NCBI RefSeq assembly: GCF_900747795.2
Contig: NC_041404.2
Coordinates: forward strand, 81,269,450-81,333,449
DNA length: 64,000 bases
Reading direction: 5' to 3'
From: Erpetoichthys calabaricus
Taxonomy: Eukaryota > Chordata > Cladistia > Polypteriformes > Polypteridae
A model generated the notes under the pieces. The model did no database searches. It was not told the origin of the DNA and worked only from the letters and a program-made list of their open reading frames with translations. Shown one piece after another: positions 41,164 through 54,119 of the stretch. The stretch's first letter is position 1, and each line of letters starts with the position of its first letter. The translations under genes and the position numbers were made by a program.

Positions 41164-41220
41164 CATATATATATACGACGTGAAAGTATCTTTCTGAAAA
41201 AGTCACATCTCGTCCCACGA
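41164..41220 (-). mobile_element. Helitron 5' terminal fragment
   Basis: On the minus strand TCGTGGGACGAGATGTGACT starts a Helitron-like 5' end, related to the starts at 31329 (minus) and 46292. It faces the plus-oriented 3' end at 41163 across a short (TA)n. Confidence 0.5.
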
Positions 41221-41225
41221 CTTTT

Positions 41226-41227
<2 letters not shown>

Positions 41228-41270
<43 letters not shown>
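41228..41270 (+). repeat. (TA)n microsatellite
   Basis: About 20 TA units. Confidence 0.9.
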
Positions 41271-41274
<4 letters not shown>

Positions 41275-41289
41275 CATGTTGCTATTTTA

Positions 41290-41740
41290 TTTTCAATTAT
41301 ACTTTCTTCTTTCTTTTGGGATTATTATACTTTAATAAATAGCATGTTGCTTTCAAATTTGTATACTTTGACTTTATGTCTAGAGTGACTGAAATAATAA
41401 ACATTATAAGATACCTGGTGTAGAGAGGGATTGCCATTTTCTATATCCCTGCAGAGTTATCAGGGCTGAGAGTTCACACATCAATAGGAAGAACAAGTGG
41501 GGTAGAAGTAAGATGTTATCGTTTGGCAAGTGGCGTATAAACTTTATGTGACTCAGGAATGCCCATACGTTGTTAGTGCTGGAGATAGCAAGTCCCCATG
41601 TGGAATGCTAGGGAGTGATTAGGAGTGCAGAAAATCTATCATACAGTAGTTATGCGAACAGAGGATCTGTGTCTGTGTGTGTGTATAGACCAATCTGGTA
41701 ATGAACATGGCGAGTCTCACTCATCCCTCAAAAAAAACAG
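41290..41740 (+). repeat. Dispersed repeat family, copy 2
   Basis: It parallels 32740-33810 without the hAT: 'AGCATGTTGCTTTC', 'CTAGAGTGACTGAAATAATA', 'AGAGGGATTGCC', and 'GTGTCTGTGTGTGTGTATAG'. The class is unknown. Confidence 0.45.
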
Positions 41741-41744
41741 CTGG

Positions 41745-43253
41745 ACACTATAAATTACCTGATAGTCACCTGATTACAGTGTCTTTTACTTGAATGTCGA
41801 GTAATGAAAGTTCACACACTTTTCCATGAAGTCACAATAACCTGTATTTTGCATTTTTTTTCTTTTGAATTTTTGTATTCAAAAACACTATGAAATTTGT
41901 AGCAAGGAAATCAATCTTTTGAGTCAAGCAGCATGATGGCACATTGATTGGCACCATTGTTCTTCTGTAATTTTTTGACAGGTGGGGTACTCAGAAACAT
42001 TTTGTGCAATTTTTGTCTTAGACCATTTCATATTTGTATACCTTGAGCCAAAATCACAAAACATGGATTTACTTAAATTCACAATACTACTATTACATTT
42101 TTTTTTACTGTAAATGAATAATGAAATGTTTCTTTTGGAATTCCATTTGTTATAATTGATATGAAAATAAATTTCAGTGCTACCTATTCAATATTAAAAG
42201 ATTACTTGCTTTTTGTGTAATGCCTGACTGGCTTTTGACATGGATGACAGAGGAAAACGTTGACCCCCCCAATTAACAACTCATAATGGAGATAGAAACA
42301 ATTGTACGGATTATTTACAGGTCAGTTGAATGTTTTTCATGAACAATTTTAACACGAGTAAGTTTTGTGCCCAGAATGCTGGCTCCTAAAATAAAAACAT
42401 CATCATATCCAGTGTGCCACAGATAATCCCCAGCTAATGACCTTGGACTAGGAGAACCTATTCTGGGGATGAAAGTTGGGTGTGTCACTACAACCCAGAG
42501 TCCACATAACAGGTGAAAAATGGACACATGGTAATTCTCCAGCACCAGCTCCAATGAATTAGAGATTCAAGGCAGTGCTGGCAGAATGACATTCCCAGTT
42601 TATTATGCGAATGTTGTTAATGTTGTCCACATTGATTACATGCCTCAAAAGGTTCACAGAACCGGTTCAACATTATGCAGTTTTGCTTTGGCATGTGTGA
42701 CAAGCTCTCAAGGAGAAGCAGTAAAGAAACATGTGGTAGGATGACTGTGCTCCACTCACACTGCACCCATTACAAGGGCTGCTTTGTGAGATGTCATAAC
42801 TAACCTACTCTCTAGGCCCTGTGTAACTACCACGTTCCCCAATCTGAAGGGCTACCTCCATGGAGGTCACCTATACCAGTGCTGTAGACAGTACTTCAAC
42901 TATAAAAAAAGATCTGTGAACTTTATAAAAAGTATTAGTACTGAAGAATTATGTTATTTTTTTTTCTGGTGTTTCTCTTAATAGTCAACATGTCCTCTCA
43001 TAGATTGTAGCTATCGACAAGGCGATTTACAAGCACAGAGTAAAAGGAAGAATGATATTAGTGTATTCTTAAGTAAAACAACACAACTACACACACTGGA
43101 AACAGTAATATACACACAAAAAACTAAATTTATAGGCATAAACATTTTGAAAAATCCTACAATTTGTTCAAACTTAGGTAGCAGAAATACAAAGCAGGTA
43201 ATCAGATAGCAGAGGTACATTTGCTTTGATACATTAGACCTTTTCAGAGTAAT
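41745..43253. other. Intergenic DNA, no gene seen
   Basis: No gene, RNA gene or element end is recognisable. Confidence 0.35.
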
Positions 43254-43255
43254 TA

Positions 43256-44639
43256 TAGTCATATGAAAAAGTCTGGGAACCCCTCTTAATTCTTTGGATT
43301 TTTATATATTATTGGCTAAGCTTTCAAAGTAGCAACTTGCTTTTAATATATGACATGCCTTATGGAAACAGTAGTATTTCAACAGTGACATCGTTTATTG
43401 GATTAACAGAAAGCATGCAATATGCATCATAACAAAATTAGACAGGTGCATAAATTTGGGCACCCCAACAGATATATTACATCAATACTTAGGTGAGCCT
43501 CCTTTTGCAAATATAACAGCCTCTAGACGCCTCCTATAGCCACTGATGAGTGTCTGGATTCTGGATGGAGCTATTTTTCACCATTCTTCCATACAAAATC
43601 TCTCCAGTTCAGTTAAATTTGATGGCTGCCGAGCACGGACAGCCTGCTTCTAATGATCCCATAGATTTTTGATGATATTCAAGTCAGGGGACTGTGACAG
43701 CCATTCCAGAACATTGTACTTCTCCCTCTGTATGAATGCCTTTGTAGATTTCGAACTGTATTTTGTGTCATTGTCTTGTTGGAAAATCCAATCCCTGCGT
43801 AACTTCAACTTTGTGACTGATGTTTGAACATTATCCTGAAGAATTTGTTGATATTGGGTTGAATTCATCCGACCTTCGACTTTAACAAGGGCCCCAGTCC
43901 CTGAACTAGCCACACAGCATGATAGAACCTCCACCAAATTTGACAGTAGGTAGCACGTGTTCTTCTTCCGCCATGCAAAGCGCTTTTTGTTATAACCAAA
44001 TAACTCAATTTTTGTCTCATCAGTCCAAAGCACTTTGTTCCAAAATGAATCTGGCTTGTCTAAATGAGCATTTGCATACAACAAGTGACTCTGTTTGAGG
44101 CGCGAGTGCAGAAAGGTATTTTTTCTCATCACTCTGCCATACAGATGTTCTTTGGGCAAATTGCGCTGAATTGTAGAACGATGTACAGATACACCATCTG
44201 CAGCAAGATGTTCTTTCAGGTATTTGGAGGTGATCTGTGGGTTGTCTGTACCCATTCTCACAATCCTGTGCATATGCCACTCCTGTATTTTTAAATATTA
44301 ATAATATACCTTTAGTCATGATTGGACACACCTGTCTATGAAGTTCAAGGCTTAACGAGCTAATCCAACCAATTTGGTGTTGCAAGTAATCAGTATTGAG
44401 CAGTTACATGCATTCAAATCAGAAAAATTGCAAGGGTACCCAAATTTTTGCACAGCCAGTTTTCACATTTTATTTAATTTCATTCAACTAAATACTGCTT
44501 CACTAAAAATCTTTGTTCGGAAAACACCCCAGTACCCAGATGTTTCTAGGAAATGAAAGACATACCACAGTTATATTTTTTGTTGAAAGTAAATTTTTAT
44601 GCAGGCTTAGAGGGGTTCCCAAACTTTTTCAAATAACTG
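43256..44639 (-). mobile_element. Tc1-like transposon (TIR CAGTCATATG), copy 1
   Basis: The ends are TAGTCATATGAAAAAGTCTG on the left and CAGTTATTTGAAAAAGTTTG read inward from the right, each next to TA. It is 1.38 kb with transposase on the minus strand. A second copy of the family at 55414-56913 differs by its own internal deletion. Confidence 0.85.
43650..44273 (-). pseudogene. Tc1 transposase, helix-turn-helix region deleted
   Basis: A continuous 207-codon frame holds [20 protein letters not shown] with the first catalytic aspartate, WIFQQDNDTKYSSKSTKAFI with the second, and SPDLNIIKNLWDH at the position of the third, where a lysine stands in place of glutamate. The N-terminal paired-like DNA-binding region present in copy 2 is missing, about 270 bp, and the C-terminus stops early. 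Not a functional enzyme. Confidence 0.85.
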
Positions 44640-44641
44640 TA

Positions 44642-46290
44642 AAATTACAATTTAAGGGTCTAAATATCAATATTTCTTAAAGGCTGTAAAAGGTTAATTT
44701 TTACTGTGTTAAAAGAAAGTCTAAACAATTGTTTTTGCTTTTTTGTTTTTAAGTTTTAAATGAACTGATTACTCATTTATCAATGAAAATGTTTATCTAA
44801 CTTTACACAAAGCTGTGAAAGTTTACCTTTTTAGTATGTTAAATGCAAGTCTATACTTAAAAAACTAAGTTTTCATTATACTAGTATCCATTTATGAATA
44901 AAAATGTTTTTTTTAATTCCTCCCAACTAGCTTACTTACCAAATCAACTAAAGGCCAGTAAACAAGGAAATGTTGCCTCCTGCTGGCCACATGTAAAATC
45001 TTCCAGCAGTCCATATTTCTATAGAAGTCTCCCCTCCATTAACTAAGATGGACCACCGAGATCAGGGGGATTTAGCACAGTATGTCCAGGAGTAACAAAT
45101 GTCTTTTCATTCCCTTTTAGATCACACAACTAAGGCTACCAACAGTCAGGCTTATATAGAACTTAATAAACACACATCTAGATCAGGGTATAAAAGCATA
45201 ATTTAAGGCAAGGAATATTTTGATTAATAATCAAGGCAGAAGGGCTTGTGCATACACTTCACAGGTCAAAATCACATCTTATGTGCTGCATTTAACTAAA
45301 AGACAGGTTTACTGTTTTACAAAATGGCATCCAGTTTTTATTACCAATGAGCAGGTTTTCTTATAATTTTACACCAAAAAGGAAAAGCAAAAAAGTTCAG
45401 TGCAATATACAAAAAGGTTACCCATCTACTTTACATACAAAACCATAATCATCAAAAAGATTGATAAATTATTTAATTTACATTTTTAATTATGTACAGA
45501 TCTTTACAAAGTCATTCATTTATTTTATAAGTAACAAAGTTCAACTTATTTTTGCCACACGTTTTAGCATGTTGTCAGGTAAATAACATTTACAGGACAT
45601 GGCTTCAAAGAAATGGCATAAAACTTGCTTAATGAATACAGACCTCATAAAATAAATTGAGATTTCTGTTGTTTTGTTTTGTTGAGGGTTAGAAAGTAAA
45701 TCTCACACCAAGCAGAATCCTGTTTCAAAGTAACCAACTCTTACACCACTGACAGCCATATTATGTTTTCAGTACATTTTTATTTAAATTTTACCCAAAG
45801 AGACTTGCAAGGCACAAGTATGACCGACTCCATATTTGTTCACTTGGAGCCATAGCAGGTTATGGGAGCTGCTCTCACAGTCACAACTGTGACCTGCAGT
45901 GCACCTGAACAGGCATTCTTGTGGGCCACACTTTAATCCAATAATCCAATACTAAGGTATACTTCAACTTTATTTACAAATTCAGATCTACCAATATCTA
46001 TAAAACTTGTTACTTGCGGTATTTTACCATTGTTATTTCTTTACTTATTTAAATTATGTTCTTCCTGGCATAAGACAGGCATCAAAAATGTAAGTTTAAT
46101 ATTTCCCAGCTACATGTAAGCTGTGAAGGTTGCATATATTATACTATATGTCCAAATTTAAATCTGTATGAATAATTATGAGTTTTTCTCTACTGAATGA
46201 CATAACAGGACAATGTAATGCCAGCATTTATTTACAGCTGAGAGGCTTTTTGTGGATTCTATGGTGATGTATCTCTGTTATATAGAAAAA
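44642..46290. other. Intergenic DNA, no gene seen
   Basis: AT-rich with no recognisable gene or element end. Confidence 0.35.
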
Positions 46291-46291
46291 A

Positions 46292-47129
46292 TCTTGGGAT
46301 GAGACAACACTTTTTCAGAGAGCCAAGACGAGACTTTTTTACTGAGACAATTTCATGTACCGTGAGACAAGACTTTGACAAAAGAGAGGAAGTGAAAACC
46401 TAACAGGTCCAAGTAGGGGTGGAAATAAAAGACAAAGAGTAGAAGAAGAAAAGACCAAAGAGTAGAAGACAAAGTAGAATGTCATTAATGAAAGTACTAA
46501 AATTCGAAAGTCTCAAAAAAATTATAGTAAAGATCGCATTAGCGCTAACAAATGGAAATTATTACTCGGTGAAATAACAGAACAGCAAAAAAAGAGATCG
46601 AATATATGGACATAGGCGAAATGACAGAAGTATTTAGATATTGTTTGGCTTTAAACTTTAAGTTGGAGACTTATAGATCGTCTAATTCATGTTGCCGTCA
46701 GACAAAAGTAGTGTTTCTTCCCAATGATGAGGCATATCCAAGAGAATTAAAAGATTTGGTGTTTGGTGAAAGTGAAATCCACATACGCGAAGTGGCTGGC
46801 ACACCCACAGTCCACTCACTTCTCATTTGTGTGAATGCTATTGTCAGACACAGTTCCTGAGCTCTCTCCTCCAAGTGGGGTCGGAAATAAAAGACAGAAT
46901 AGATGACAAAGTAGAACGTCATAAAGAGGTTCCAAAACGTTGGCGCGATACACATGCAGAACAGGTTAGAGATTATGAAAGTACTAAAATTCGAAAGGCT
47001 CAAAAAACTGATAGTAAAGATTGCAAAAGTGAAATCCACATACATGAGCAGCAGAGACACAAAGAGGCTGGTGCATAATGCAGGCCGGGGAGTTGGCGAG
47101 CAAAGCGAGCAGAGGGCGAAGCCCACTAG
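46292..47129 (+). mobile_element. Non-autonomous Helitron with Rep N-terminal scraps
   Basis: The 5' end TCTTGGGATGAGACAACACT follows an A; the 3' end GTTGGCGAGCAAAGCGAGCA, GAGGGCGAAGCCCACTAG closes in CTAG at 47126-47129. Near 46606-46790 the frame MDIGEMTEVFRYCLALNFKL, SNSCCRQTKVVFLPNDEAYP matches the N-terminal domain seen in the Helitron at 29399-31329. Two related blocks (CTAAAATTCGAAAG near 46498 and 46984) show an internal duplication. Rep and helicase domains are absent. Confidence 0.75.
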
Positions 47130-48349
47130 CACAAAAAAAAAGAAATCAAAAATCGTTGGTAGTTATGTACAGCTTTGTCTTAACATGCATGTAATTCTTT
47201 TGTGCTCTTAATAAAATGAGAAGGAAACTGGGAAGAATTACATATTTTTAATACTTTATGGGTGGGAGCGAAAGGAATTTTTGATTGCTGAAAAATCAAG
47301 TGCTTGGTTAAGTTTTTTTGGAAGAAATGATCAGCTATAATTCTGAAGACCTGCTGGAACTAAATGCAAGATGGAGAGTTCAGACAAACACGTTTTAATT
47401 AGTGTTAGCAACATAGCAGGAATTGCACTAGCTGTGAATTATTATACTGCTATATAGGACTTGGTATTACTGTAATAAGTATTCTTCAAAAATACTATAA
47501 TCAAAATAACCTTTTAACTAATAGGAATACCCATATAAAATTTTTGATTTGTTGTTTGAATATGGATTTATAGAATATCAGGAATAGCATTAACAATTAT
47601 ATTTTTTCACTTCATATTTAATAGTTTCAAGATTTCTCTTCAATGTTACATCAAATGTGCATGTTAAGTATTGAAGTATATAAACTGCATATTATTTAAA
47701 TATGGCCTGACATCTTCAGTTTTGATTCTAAATAATTTCAAAGAACAACAAAGTCATTGCACAAATTAATTGAGAGTGCTTAAAAGAAGACTTTCAATAT
47801 ATATACCGTTATAAAATTTGATTTCAGAACAAACTTTTATGTTAGTTCCCCATAATCTTTTCCACAATATGGTTGTATCTGATGGTGTATGCTCATTTAT
47901 TACCTGGTTTTACTTTTAGATTTGGATTCACAACCATAGGTTACTGTCCCTAAAACCAAAAAGAGAATATAATGAACTATTTTTAATTGTGAATGGCTGC
48001 AAATAAATTTGTCTTAATGTTACATGCAAATACATAAATTGCAATAAATGCAGGAGATATATTGGGTTAGTTATTGTAGGAAATCCTTAAAAGAATGAGC
48101 GATTTGTAACAGTAAATATCACTTGAAACTCCATATTAAGTTTATATGGTGTTAATTTATATGGCAGCCAAGAAAAAGGTAACAGAATACCATAGGTTAC
48201 CATTATTGACAAATTTTAACAGTTAGAAAAAAGTTGGTACCATATGGAAAATGCAACTAAAAACAATTAACAGTGATATTTAAATGCTCTGTGACCTGTA
48301 ATAAATTGAAAACAGTAAGACAACAAAAAAATGTTTTCCCTTAACTTCT
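47130..48349. other. Intergenic DNA, no gene seen
   Basis: AT-rich, no feature recognised. Confidence 0.35.
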
Positions 48350-49725
48350 GTTTTGAGTGTGTGTATAAATGTTCACTCATTCTTAATCTGATGTCTGTGC
48401 AACATGTTCCAAAACAGTTGGGCCAGGGCATGTTTACCATTGTTTTTGTGTTACATTAAATTTTCTTTTAATAACTCTTAGTAACCTTTTTTTTTATTTT
48501 GAAAGCCATTTTTTCCCCATTCTTCCTTGATGCAAGTCTCCAACTACTAAACCACCCAGCGTTTTCATTAATTTGAGCTTGATAATACACCATGGGGTTT
48601 CAGTTGGACAGAAGACTGGGGTACTAGGTTAGGCAGTCTAGCAGCTTCAGTCTCTGAAAACAAAGTCACGCTGTGCTAACACAGACAGAATATGGCATGG
48701 CATGGTCTTGATGAAATACGCAGGTACATTCCTGAAAGAGACGTTACATAGAAGGCAGCATATATTGCCCCAAAATGTATTCTTCAACATTAATGGTGCC
48801 TTCACAGATGTGCAAGTTACCTATTCCACAGTCAGTAATATACACCCATAGCATGGAATGCTGGCTTTTCAACTGTACAATGGTAACAACTGGCATGGTC
48901 CTTTACTTCTTCTTTGGCTGGGACAACATGACATCCAATGTGAAGGGTTGGCTCATAGGATCACAGCACAAGTTTTAAAGCACACTTTTAAAGCACACTT
49001 TAATTCATTTCAGATGAGCTTGAGCCCAAAAAGTCATCATGATTCTGGACATTGTTGATATTTGGCTTCTGCTGTGCACAGTACAGCCTTACTTATATTT
49101 GTGGATACAGTGATGAATACTAATTGACAACAATTTTCCAAAGTATTCATCAGATCATAAGGTTATATGCATCACAGAAGCAGATTGGTTTTTGGTGCAG
49201 TGCCATTTGATGGATCGAAAATCACAAATAATCATTTATCATTTTTAGACATGGCCCTCGAGGTGTCTCCCGATTCCCTGAATCTTTTCATAATATTATG
49301 CACTGTAAAGGAGAACATAACTAAATTTTTACCAGTAGTGTTTTTGAACACCTTGCTCTTGAACTGTGAGAATATTTGATCACACAGTTTTTCGCAAAGT
49401 GGTGAATCTCTACCTATCCTTAATCATAAGCAACTGAGCCTATCGTGAATGCTTATATACCCAAGCATGATAGAGTCAGCTGTTCAGGACATTTCTTGAA
49501 CATTCCACAATTTTTAGTCTTACTTTGCTTCAAATTCAGAAAGTCCATTTGTTTACAAAAAATAAACAAAGTTGTCAGGCTGACAATTCCCAAAAAAGTT
49601 AATGTAATATTAGTCAAAGGGGATTTAAAAATTGCCATGTTTCACTTACCGTCCCAACTATTTTGGAAATTAAAGTTTGTAAATAAAATCTATTATTTAA
49701 ATCTTCACACTGACTTTACATAATA
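48350..49725 (-). mobile_element. IS630/TcMar-type (ISRm11-like) transposon relic
   Basis: The text follows a widespread vertebrate DNA transposon: the left end has 'TGTGCAACATGTTCCAAAAC' and 'AGTTGGGCCAGGG', the interior has 'GGTGCCTTCACAGATGTGCA' and 'GAATGCTGGCTTTTCAACT', and the right end 'CGTCCCAACTATTTTGGAAA'. The transposase would lie on the minus strand, but only short broken frames remain. I assign it from memory of the consensus, not from a search. Confidence 0.6.
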
Positions 49726-51407
49726 CTGAGCAAACATAACATGTGGAAAATGCCATCAAATTAGCAGAACCTTCTAAAGTAAAACAGCACATTTCATTAT
49801 GTTGTCTATATTAACACTTTGAAATAAGTTTAAAATGCTGAACAGTGTCAGTGTTAGAAATATGATGAACCATCTCTATGGATTTTACTTGAAATTAATG
49901 TTGTACATGTAATTCTAAAATGTGAATGTTTATTTGAAATAAATAAATGGAGCTGTTAAGTGTTGTCTCAAGGATTGTTTACTTTTTTTTACTGATGCTT
50001 TTCCCCTTAAAATAAAATGTGCAGAACACCAAGCTCAGGAACAAATTTACAAAAGGGGATTCCCCCCTAAAAAGCATTGAATATTTATAAATGCTTATGG
50101 TTTTAACATTAACAATGAATTATTTCCTGAACTGACATTTTCTTCTTTTTACAAAACATTTACTTCTTAATAATAATCAGAATTAGCATAATAGATGCAT
50201 ATTTATTATGTACGCTATCTGTATAATCTTTGAAGTGTTATAAATGTTAATAACTAGTGATTTTTGGCATAAACATATTGTTGTGTAATAATACAAAACA
50301 TAATATAGTTTGGAACAGTACATTTAAATTTGCTTCTAGTAAAAACCATAAACAGTAAACAAGTCTTATTTTATGTCTGCATTTGAAACAAAGCATCAGC
50401 ACCCTCTAAAACATATTCAGAACTCTTTGGTCCAACAATTTAATGGATTTCTATGCAACATTAAAAAAATGCCCTGCCAATTAAAATAAATTAATAAACT
50501 ACATTACAAATAATACTTTTAATGATAGTGTTTAAACAAAATTAAACAAAAAATATAACAATTCCAACAGTGCATACTGCAGCAAAAAAAACAGCAACAT
50601 GCATGGTGTGAAATGTCTGCCCAGACTGATTTACTTACTGTACAGGCAGTGAAGTCTCGGGCTCACAATTTCAACTACAAATGAAAACAACAGATTAATG
50701 TGTAGCAAAATTAGTACACAAAATAGTAGCAAGCTGGGAACTTTAAAATTCTGAATCGTTAAAATACACTGAAAACAATGGCAACACACTTAAAATCAAA
50801 GTCTGTTTATTTGTTTATAATAAATACATTTGTAACATTAAACTACCCTTAAGCTGTTTTATGCATGATAACTTATGTATTCCTGAGTTAACAGCAACTA
50901 AAAATAGCATATAATTTTCCTCATATTAAATTGTCACAAAATATTAATTTCTGTGACAAATGATGCAATGCCAGTTACTATAGTGGAGTAGCTTGTGAAA
51001 TATGAATAACTGATGTAAATCTTCACATTTTCCTATAACTATTCCTTAATATAAGGAAATTTTAAATAATTACTATTTGAAAACACCTTATCAGATTAAG
51101 GTGTAAATATAATCTCACCAAACAAATTAGCCACATACAGTATATCAGTCAGTCAACCAATGTGAATATTAAACTACCTTTCATAATAAAGACATGCTTG
51201 CTTCTTTTCTCTCCTTTTTTCTTTCCCCGTTAGACTGAATACTTTGTTACTTTTTTAATACAACCAATACAAGTAGCAGCTTTTTAAAATGAAAATGAGG
51301 CTACTATCTCAAACATATGCATTTTAACATATTTACAAGATTAGAAAAAAATCACTGCCCAGAAAACAAAGATCTGTAAGATGTAGTTTTAGTCTCAAAT
51401 TTCAGTT
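49726..51407 (-). other. 3' flank and probable 3' UTR of DNAJC18
   Basis: The DNAJC18 stop lies at 51408-51410 and transcription runs leftward, so part of this AT-rich stretch should be 3' UTR. A candidate minus-strand AATAAA lies near 50806. No other gene or element is clear. Confidence 0.35.
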
Positions 51408-51532
51408 TCATCCACCTCTTCGTTTCCCAGCTAGCCTGTGCAGTTTTTCACAGTTATCGAGTTTCATTGAATCTGCTTTCTGCTTGAGCCTCTCATCTCT
51501 GTACAGTCTCCCAAGGTTAGCCAAGTCAGATT
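51408..51532 (-). CDS. DNAJC18: DNAJC18 last exon
   Basis: The acceptor is GTCTCTTCCAG at 51533. It completes a split lysine codon and encodes [20 protein letters not shown] and on to [15 protein letters not shown] before TGA at 51408-51410. Confidence 0.88.
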
Positions 51533-54117
51533 CTGGAAGAGACAACATTACCAGTTACTCATCCCAGGCAACTGCATTGCCATTTATGCATGATCTCTTT
51601 TACAAAGTCCACTGGTTCTAGTTAGGATCACTGGGAGGAACTATCCCAAGTATTTATTTAAATCATTAGTTAAGTGTTACTTAAGATTATGAAATAAATA
51701 TAATTTGTGCCATAATAAAACAAATACAATGGAAATAATGAAAAAGTACAGTGATATTTATAAATGACAATTGTGAAAAACTTATAATTAAATAAAAGTT
51801 AACAAATTTTTATGAAATAAAATGTTATTTTATTTTGGCTCTGCAATGTGGGCCCCCAATCTTAATTATTGCAGGTTTTACATCAAAATGGCCATATTCT
51901 CCAAAACTGTTTTTTTTATGTAACTAATGGACTATATAGAGATGCTCTAACATTTTCAAATGACAGAGTGATGGTAAACGGCCAAGGCTTAAAAGAAATG
52001 TCAGACTGAACAAGAGTGAAGTGCAATATGGGAAAGCTGAAAGGTAATGTAGGAACTTAGATGTTTTGTATAGCCAGTCTGTTTGCAGCTTAGTTCTTTT
52101 TTTTGATCCCAAGGGAATTGACCTTGAGCTTGCATGCCAACATTCCTGTGTTTTGAGAAACTATAAAAAGATTAGCCAATTTGCTAGCAGACAGAAAGTT
52201 AGGTGAGAATGGGGTAAGAAGGTGGCTGTCTTTTTATTGGAACATTTTTTACTAAGAGTCTCGATTCCGTTTTTAGTACAGTTCAGTTGGGGCTTTGTTG
52301 AAAAATGAAGTGTTTGTTTGCTGCCTTTTGCACTTTTGAGAGAATCCATGGACATTTAATTGAAGATTGTAACCTGCTTAGCTGCTGGACACCCACAGAG
52401 GAACTCTGTCTACAGGAAGAAATCATTCCATTCATTTTTTGATTAATAATATATAATCTATAAACTAAGGAACTGGGCCATCTGGGACTTAATGAAGATT
52501 GTCTGTACAAGTCTTTGTTTGTATTGCTGCTATTGAATATTATGTCCATTTGATTACTAGTGTTATCAAGAGGTTACGATTCCTTGTCTAGCTGTTGTCC
52601 CATCAGGACACAGACTATGCTTTGTAAAGTTCCCTATTGGTGGTAAACTGGGTTGAAGCAAAGGAGTAAAAATAAATGAAATTCCCAGTCGGCAAGCAGC
52701 TGGTCATTAGAACAAGACAGGAAAGAGGATACAGATAATAGATAGAAAGAAATGTCACATCCAGCTATCTCCCATCAAGAAAAGAACCTAAGAGGTTATA
52801 TTGGTACCTTTCGTATTAGGTACACATCATCGATGATCTGACAAGATGATAAAACAGGCATTTTATAGCTCATTGATTTTGACTGAAAAAATGACAAAAT
52901 AAACATGAAAAGAGGCATTCTGAAATAATTTGTGCTGGCATCAAAACAAACAATCTAAAATGTAAAGTTCAGGAAACGAAATAATGCATTTGTTCAAAAT
53001 AATATGTATTTTGCTGTGGAGCTTTGTGAATATTTCATTATTTTTATTCTTACAGTAAGTATGACAATGCATGTAGACACAAATGATAAGCCTCTTAGTA
53101 AATATGTATGTCTTATTTACATTAACAGTGTATAATACATTAAATATTTGTTTTCGGTACTTCTTCATTACAGGATGCCAAGAAATAATGAGCAAAATTT
53201 TAGAACACAGTATTTAAGATGAGAGTAAAGATACAACCCTAAAACATAGGCTGAAGAGAAAAAAGGATTATGATGTAAAAACATAACTGAAATTAACCGA
53301 CAGCATACTGCTGACCCCTCTGGTCTTGGTACCCTATAATACGCCCATGGTGCTTTGCTAATTTAAGTTTCAAAAAGTCTATATAAAGGCTACGAGATTT
53401 CTAAGTATGATGCAGGATAGCTGGTGACTATCCTGAAATCACTGGGCAGGAATCACCTATGGATATGCCATTCCACCCCATGACATACACGTCTATGCTT
53501 CAGGACTCTGTAAAATTGGGCCAATTTACAGATGTCAATTAACACACATGCACACCTTTGAAGTGTCTACAAATACTGGAGTACCTGTAGAAAACCCAGA
53601 TGGACATGGTGAGAATGTGAAAAGCACACAGGCAGTGGGTAGGCCAGAAAATTCAATTTGTATTTCTGGTGCTGTAATGAAACACTTAAGACGGCACCAA
53701 AGTATCTCCAATAAATAATCACTTAATATTACCTAGAAAAGTTTAAGTGTCTGAAAAGGCAGTCATTTTAAAGTGTAAAGATGCAAGTATTATACTTAAC
53801 TATAGTTCTTATTGTCACCTTTCTACATAAAATGTAAGGATATCACTTAAAGTGATGATTAAAAAAAACAAATACTTGCTTGGTCCTCTTGAACACTTTG
53901 TTCTTATTTTTCTTTTCCTCGTGTTACTTTTACTTAAGACTTACTTTGTTGTTTTTCCTTCCAGCAGCTTGTTTGTAGATAGTCTATATAATCAGTTTCA
54001 ATACTTTTTTCCAGCTCTTGCAGAGCATCTCCTTTGTATTCTTTTTCAAAGCCTTTTTCCACATAATATGGCACACCTAGAGCTTCTGTTTCTCTTGCAA
54101 CAACAAGACCTAAAGAC
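51408..54117 (-). CDS. DNAJC18: DnaJ homolog subfamily C member 18, last two coding exons
   Basis: Two exons, 53945-54117 and 51408-51532, join in phase into the C-terminal DUF1977 domain: [60 protein letters not shown] and [15 protein letters not shown]. This follows human DNAJC18 ([24 protein letters not shown]) more closely than its relatives DNAJB12 and DNAJB14. DNAJC18 is an ER-membrane J-protein whose cytosolic J-domain partners Hsp70; DUF1977 follows its transmembrane segment. The J-domain and transmembrane exons are not found between 54118 and 64000, so they lie further right behind an intron of at least 9.8 kb. SPATA24 upstream order is as in human. Confidence 0.88.
51540..53940. other. 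DNAJC18 last intron
   Basis: No exon or clear element. Near 53480-53660 a strongly decayed minus-strand SINE body is suspected ('AATTAACACACATGCACACC'). Confidence 0.35.
53945..54117 (-). CDS. DNAJC18: DNAJC18 penultimate exon
   Basis: The acceptor is TTTATTTTAAG at 54118; a second AG seven bases downstream (at 54110) would drop the first residues SLG, which have a counterpart in the human protein, so I prefer the first. The donor is CAAA/GTAAGT at 53945/53944. It encodes 57 codons including [16 protein letters not shown] and [16 protein letters not shown]. Confidence 0.88.
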
Positions 54118-54119
54118 CT

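Noticed and set aside
48775-49379. Plus-strand open frames as a host gene between SPATA24 and DNAJC18
   Set aside because: They are antisense translation of an ISRm11-like transposon relic.
51408-54117. Exons as DNAJB14 or DNAJB12
   Set aside because: DUF1977 is shared, but [16 protein letters not shown] and the RRGG end match DNAJC18 better, and synteny agrees.
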